64,000 nucleotides of DNA from Arenicola marina (lineage: Eukaryota > Annelida > Polychaeta > Arenicolidae): NCBI GenBank assembly GCA_964019135.1, contig OZ025248.1, forward strand, positions 54,677,670 to 54,741,669. Reading direction: 5' to 3'. Below, one piece after another: positions 62,801 to 64,000 of this stretch. The notes under the pieces are model-generated. The model did not search any database, was not told the DNA's origin, and was given only the letters and a program-made list of their open reading frames with translations. Positions within the stretch are counted from its first letter, which is position 1. Each line of letters starts with the position of its first letter. The position numbers and the translations under genes are program-made.

Positions 62801-63886
62801 AGTTGGAGATGGACCATCATCCTTCTCCTCGTCGTTGTGTTTTGCAGAAACAGTAGAAGTATCAATATCAGCCGCAGTGGCGGAAGTAGAAGCGATAGGA
62901 AGAGAAGAAGCAGATGAGGTTAAAGAACTAGCAGACGAAGTAGAGTGACCCGGGGACTTTGAAGACCTATCGGCTGCAATCTCATCGGCCTCAATCGGTT
63001 GATTCTTGGCTCTGGCGGCATCGGGGGCGTCCCCCATGACGTCAGCAGTGGGGAATCCACTTGTGTTCGCGTCATAATTTGCATCGTTGGTCATGCGCTG
63101 CAATGACGTCACGCTGGTCGCGTCTCCTGATTGGCTGAGAGCGGATTGCGAAGTAGCGGAGCTGCTACTCGACACGGACTCCTTAGAGAAAGGAACAGTT
63201 GGTAAGAAAGCATCTACCAGATCCCCGTCTACCATCACAACCCGCCTGATTATATCGGGGGAGCTGTTACCCGGACATCCGTTGCTCACGCCAGCCATTG
63301 ACGCATTCGACTGCATGCGTGGCAGACATGACCCTGGCCTCCTGTTGTTTGATTGACGGGCCGAGGTCGCCCTCGATCTTGTGGCAGGCGTCTCCGGGTG
63401 TGAAACTGTGACGTCAACAACGTTACTGTCGTCGCCTGGCAACCAAATGAAACATGAAACTACATATGGTATAGCGCCAAAAAACAATTCGGATGCGGTT
63501 TTTGTTAGTTTACTGCGCGTTTACTGATGGAAACCCCCCGTATTTTCTCTGAAAAATATGGTCCTGCCCACGGTCGTCCTTGAAGAAACATTCTTGGACG
63601 TAATGTGCCATTCTAATTGGCGGCCCAGCCCGAACCGCTTGATTAGGCTATATAGTGTCAAAATGAAAGCTTTAAGCAACATAACCTGACCCATGTTTTG
63701 ACCCAAGTGGTCAGAAACACCAATATCTCATGTCATTCACATCATGGTGCGCCTTCTATACCTGCCAGTGATGGTTGTGGGGAGGCCGGTGACCTGGGTA
63801 GGTAGGCGGCAGACATCAGTGATGCCGTTAGCTTCTCTGCAGACAACACGCTGTAAGCTCGCTGGGTGCCACCCACCGTTGACGGC
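44700..63886 (-). CDS. Large coiled-coil protein, 3' 17 exons (5' end outside window)
   Basis: Seventeen exons with GT-AG borders on the minus strand join in phase at all sixteen junctions and give 1243 residues ending in TAA at 44700. Counting from the first complete codon, residues 1-450 are Ser/Thr/Ala/Pro-rich and look disordered; 447-783 come from one 1010-bp exon rich in Asp, Asn and His-Lys repeats; 784-850 contain a basic Lys/Gly block; about 850-1220 are a charged Glu/Arg/Lys coiled coil with AEEEER-type runs; the end is RPWVFSYYTPWPRETYEK. No enzymatic or membrane domain is visible. The layout recalls vertebrate KIAA2012-type proteins, but I cannot confirm homology. The upstream exons lie beyond 64000. 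Confidence 0.82.
44977..45151. mobile_element. Short inverted-repeat element, copy A (5-bp TSD ATTGG)
   Basis: Begins CAGGGGCGCGAATCTAG and ends with the inverse of CTGGGGCTGATCTAGG. ATTGG flanks both sides (44972-44976 and 45152-45156). It lies inside the last intron of the coiled-coil gene. The termini match the element at 56130. The CAGGGGCG start resembles hAT ends, but hAT duplications are usually 8 bp, so the superfamily is left open. Confidence 0.72.
45246..45348 (-). CDS. Coiled-coil gene, exon 16
   Basis: 103 bp, acceptor CCGCCTTTCAG, donor TAGCG/GTAACC. The first base completes the Gln codon begun in exon 15. Encodes LLEEQSRLAEEQRLREEEEE and KQREEERQRYLA, a near-uninterrupted charged helix. 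Confidence 0.88.
45349..45641 (-). other. Remainder of the intron between exons 15 and 16
   Basis: AT-rich unique sequence between the 36-bp array and the acceptor CCGCCTTTCAG at 45349. Confidence 0.7.
45642..48198 (-). repeat. 36-bp minisatellite repeating a 5' splice site (about 71 units)
   Basis: On the minus strand each 36-bp unit contains AACAGTAAGTTATA, which matches the exon 15 donor region, followed by TGTCTATG or AGTCTATG and TGTATGCATACATT. The array starts at the donor itself and runs for about 2.56 kb with few changes; one unit near 47595 is two bases longer. Because 36 is a multiple of three, minus-strand frames of 659, 214 and 93 codons stay open. They are in a different frame from the exon and are not genes. 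Confidence 0.97.
48199..48311 (-). CDS. Coiled-coil gene, exon 15, donor inside a minisatellite
   Basis: 113 bp, acceptor GGTCCATAG, donor AAACA/GTAAGT. Encodes 37 coiled-coil residues (LARLVREREEAEDKQLELQR) and two bases that pair with exon 16. The donor is the first of about 71 copies in the 36-bp array that follows. If the intron is retained the true frame stops at once (CAG TAA). Confidence 0.85.
48312..49932 (-). other. Intron between exons 14 and 15
   Basis: 1.6 kb, AT-rich, with a C-run at 49617-49626. No additional in-phase exon was recognised. Confidence 0.65.
49933..50001 (-). CDS. Coiled-coil gene, exon 14
   Basis: 69 bp, phase 0 to 0, acceptor TGTTGTCACAG, donor AGCAG/GTATTT. 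Encodes 23 residues, EEEIMARARAEEEEERIREM then EKQ. Confidence 0.85.
50317..50473 (-). CDS. Coiled-coil gene, exon 13
   Basis: 157 bp, acceptor TTCTGTGTTTAG, donor TGGAG/GTTAGT. Encodes a charged coiled coil with two Met-rich turns (HEMLMQLADAEEQRHMAEAE). Confidence 0.88.
50712..50806 (+). mobile_element. Diverged SINE family B copy in an intron
   Basis: Shares the AGCTCAGCTGG-type head, the CTGGCACCTA junction and CTGGGGCATGTGTCATTC with the intact element at 26150-26348. It lies in the intron between exons 12 and 13 of the minus-strand gene, in the opposite orientation. No target duplication or tail was recognised. Confidence 0.55.
51331..51494 (-). CDS. Coiled-coil gene, exon 12
   Basis: 164 bp, acceptor CGCCTCATTCAG, donor ATCCG/GTAGGG. 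Encodes a regular Ala/Glu/Arg coiled coil (EEARQAEEDAREALDEARKA) ending inside an Arg codon completed by the next exon. Confidence 0.88.
52661..52736 (-). mobile_element. tRNA-like sequence, probably a SINE head
   Basis: On the minus strand it has an A box (TGGTCTAGTGGGTAGCG) and, about 35 bases later, a B box (GGTTCCATCC), with spacing like a tRNA gene. The acceptor-stem ends do not pair convincingly, so a SINE head or tRNA pseudogene is more likely than a working tRNA. Confidence 0.5.
53776..53801. other. Perfect 10-bp hairpin in an intron
   Basis: GTTAGTTCGT (53776-53785) and ACGAACTAAC (53792-53801) are perfectly complementary around the six-base loop GTATTT. Function unknown. Confidence 0.8.
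54448..54543 (-). CDS. Coiled-coil gene, exon 11
   Basis: 96 bp, phase 0 to 0, acceptor CCGAAATGTAG, donor AGAG/GTACGC. Encodes 32 charged coiled-coil residues (RRLNAEIKNKQQLAAQQEEK). Confidence 0.82.
54816..55010 (-). CDS. Coiled-coil gene, exon 10
   Basis: 195 bp, phase 0 to 0, acceptor CCCACAATTAAG, donor AACAG/GTAATA. Encodes a basic spacer (SKRGHAAKNKKVIKEVK) followed by a heptad-like charged helix (LEREALEKERQALREARRQE). The acceptor has a modest pyrimidine tract; a start a few codons further in is possible. Confidence 0.8.
55484..55569 (-). CDS. Coiled-coil gene, exon 9
   Basis: 86 bp, acceptor GTTTTCATAG, donor TGCAG/GTAATA. Encodes TDILDSDLGADDEELTAEEM and ALEQRILQ, an acidic helix that begins the coiled-coil half. 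Confidence 0.85.
55570..58054 (-). other. Intron between exons 8 and 9
   Basis: About 2.5 kb containing an ATT-rich run (55698-55738) and the inverted-repeat element at 56130-56490. Otherwise unique AT-rich sequence with no further in-phase exon. Confidence 0.65.
56130..56490. mobile_element. Short inverted-repeat element, copy B (5-bp TSD CGGTC)
   Basis: Begins CAGGGGCAAATCTAGG and ends with the inverse of CAGGGGCGGATCTAGG. CGGTC flanks both sides (56125-56129 and 56491-56495). The interior holds about three imperfect copies of a block with CTTGGGAACCTGAA and CACTGTTAAAGTC and several C-runs; copy A at 44977 also contains CACTGTTAAAGTC. No coding capacity; the minus-strand frames here are artefacts. 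Confidence 0.78.
58055..58256 (-). CDS. Coiled-coil gene, exon 8: basic Lys/Gly block
   Basis: 202 bp, acceptor TTATATTTCAG, donor AGAAT/GTAAGT. Encodes SKEDLQRMLHPSLAHKKGG, a Lys-rich stretch and TLEDAAVDKLEKE. Phase 0 entry matches exon 7. Confidence 0.85.
58557..59566 (-). CDS. Coiled-coil gene, exon 7: large acidic and HND-repeat exon
   Basis: 1010 bp, acceptor GACTCCTCAG, donor CAAAG/GTAAAC. It encodes about 337 residues: a Pro/Ser start, an acidic block, a stretch of short Asn-Asp-Arg and Lys-His repeats, then a long Asp/Ser/Gly-rich tail. Strongly hydrophilic and probably disordered. The hydrophobic Val/Leu frame on the opposite strand at 59172-59570 is its shadow. Confidence 0.85.
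59885..60004 (-). CDS. Coiled-coil gene, exon 6 (symmetric phase)
   Basis: 120 bp, acceptor TATTTAACCAG, donor GATAG/GTAACC. Encodes 40 residues with Arg/Ser repeats (VVSRRASSTRTDSLKSFERA). The RRASS and similar motifs are possible basophilic kinase sites. Like exon 5 it is frame-neutral if skipped. Confidence 0.78.
60525..60635 (-). CDS. Coiled-coil gene, exon 5 (symmetric phase)
   Basis: 111 bp, acceptor TTGTTCACAG, donor GGAAG/GTAACG. It enters and leaves in the same phase, so skipping it would keep the frame. Encodes 37 residues including SIGDTRSFLVGRSSPEAD. Confidence 0.75.
60944..61074 (-). CDS. Coiled-coil gene, exon 4
   Basis: 131 bp, acceptor TTCATTCGTCAG, donor CTCGG/GTAAGT (full U1 match in the intron). 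It encodes an acidic helix-prone stretch (VELHEDDERGDLLEHVVEQA). Confidence 0.82.
61570..61627 (-). CDS. Coiled-coil gene, exon 3
   Basis: 58 bp, acceptor TATTTCCTCAG, donor TACAG/GTGAGA. Encodes SHSQSQDNAQDDVSSVY and joins both neighbours in phase. Confidence 0.75.
61628..62640 (-). other. Intron between exons 2 and 3
   Basis: About 1 kb, AT-rich, with a C-run at 62374-62387 beside a possible small inverted-repeat fragment (CAGGGGCGTAACC). No in-phase exon recognised. Confidence 0.6.
62641..63435 (-). CDS. Coiled-coil gene, exon 2: Ser-rich low-complexity segment
   Basis: 795 bp, acceptor TTGGTTGCCAG, donor GCAG/GTTGGT (a weak donor). It encodes about 265 residues dominated by Ser, Ala, Thr and Asp, with an acidic, hydrophobic patch near its end (AFDFSFDLDLLPPVNP). 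The frame stays open past the donor to 62570, so intron retention would add a short tail. Confidence 0.78.
63762..63886 (-). CDS. Coiled-coil gene, exon 1 of those visible
   Basis: 125 bp, acceptor CCCTCTTCAG, donor GGCAG/GTATAG. The first base completes a codon from an exon outside the window. It encodes 41 residues including RAYSVLSAEKLTASLMSAAY, and leaves one base that pairs with the next exon. Confidence 0.7.
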
Positions 63887-63957
63887 CTGAAGAGGGGACA
63901 CGTAATGTTAAATTACTCCGGCACCCTCCCGTCCCATCACACATTAAGTAATCTGGA

Positions 63958-63988
<31 letters not shown>

Positions 63989-64000
63989 TCCAGTGCACAC
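63887..64000 (-). other. Start of the next upstream intron
   Basis: Pyrimidine-rich acceptor region of exon 1 on the minus strand, then a GT dinucleotide run and a G-run at 63957-63989 at the window edge. Confidence 0.6.

Overview
This is a eukaryotic, animal-type nuclear window with split genes, GT-AG introns, tRNA-derived SINEs, small DNA transposons and a very heavy load of tandem repeats. Nothing bacterial or viral is visible. A synaptotagmin of the SYT3/6/9/10 type and the intron/minisatellite style point to a marine invertebrate or basal chordate. Amphioxus (Branchiostoma) is my best guess, partly because I recall, without being able to verify it, reports of intronic minisatellites overlapping exon-intron junctions in amphioxus. 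The species call is inference.

Layout. 1-29,540 holds no gene I can defend. It contains a G-rich minisatellite (1-262), a 6.2 kb pyrimidine-rich array (3064-9260), a hexamer array (10019-10978), a 12-bp array (11252-12750), a degenerate ~24-bp array (13540-14140), a Harbinger-like element (17367-18101), a G-rich pentamer array (19436-19790), a TTAA-flanked MITE (20550-20914), a SINE with clear target-site duplication (26150-26348), a 38-bp array (26822-27700) and a GGCGT array (27703-28140). The very long open frames in these arrays are artefacts of stop-free repeat units, not genes.

Gene 1, plus strand, 30477-37140: a synaptotagmin assembled from four exons with matching phases (468 aa: N-terminal membrane segment, C2A, C2B).

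Gene 2, minus strand, 63886 down to 44700: 17 exons whose phases agree at every junction, giving 1243 visible aa of a protein with a Ser/acid-rich N-terminal part and a long charged coiled-coil C-terminal part. Its 5' end lies beyond the window. The two genes converge tail to tail across about 7.5 kb that holds dispersed and short tandem repeats.

The most striking observation is that three large minisatellites sit exactly on splice junctions of these two genes and copy the splice signal in every unit. A 40-bp array ends in the acceptor of the first visible synaptotagmin exon. A 67-bp array starts at the donor of synaptotagmin exon 2 and repeats 51 nt of exon plus 16 nt of intron 27 times. A 36-bp array starts at the donor of gene 2 exon 15 and repeats GTAAGT about 71 times. 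About a quarter of the window is tandem repeat.
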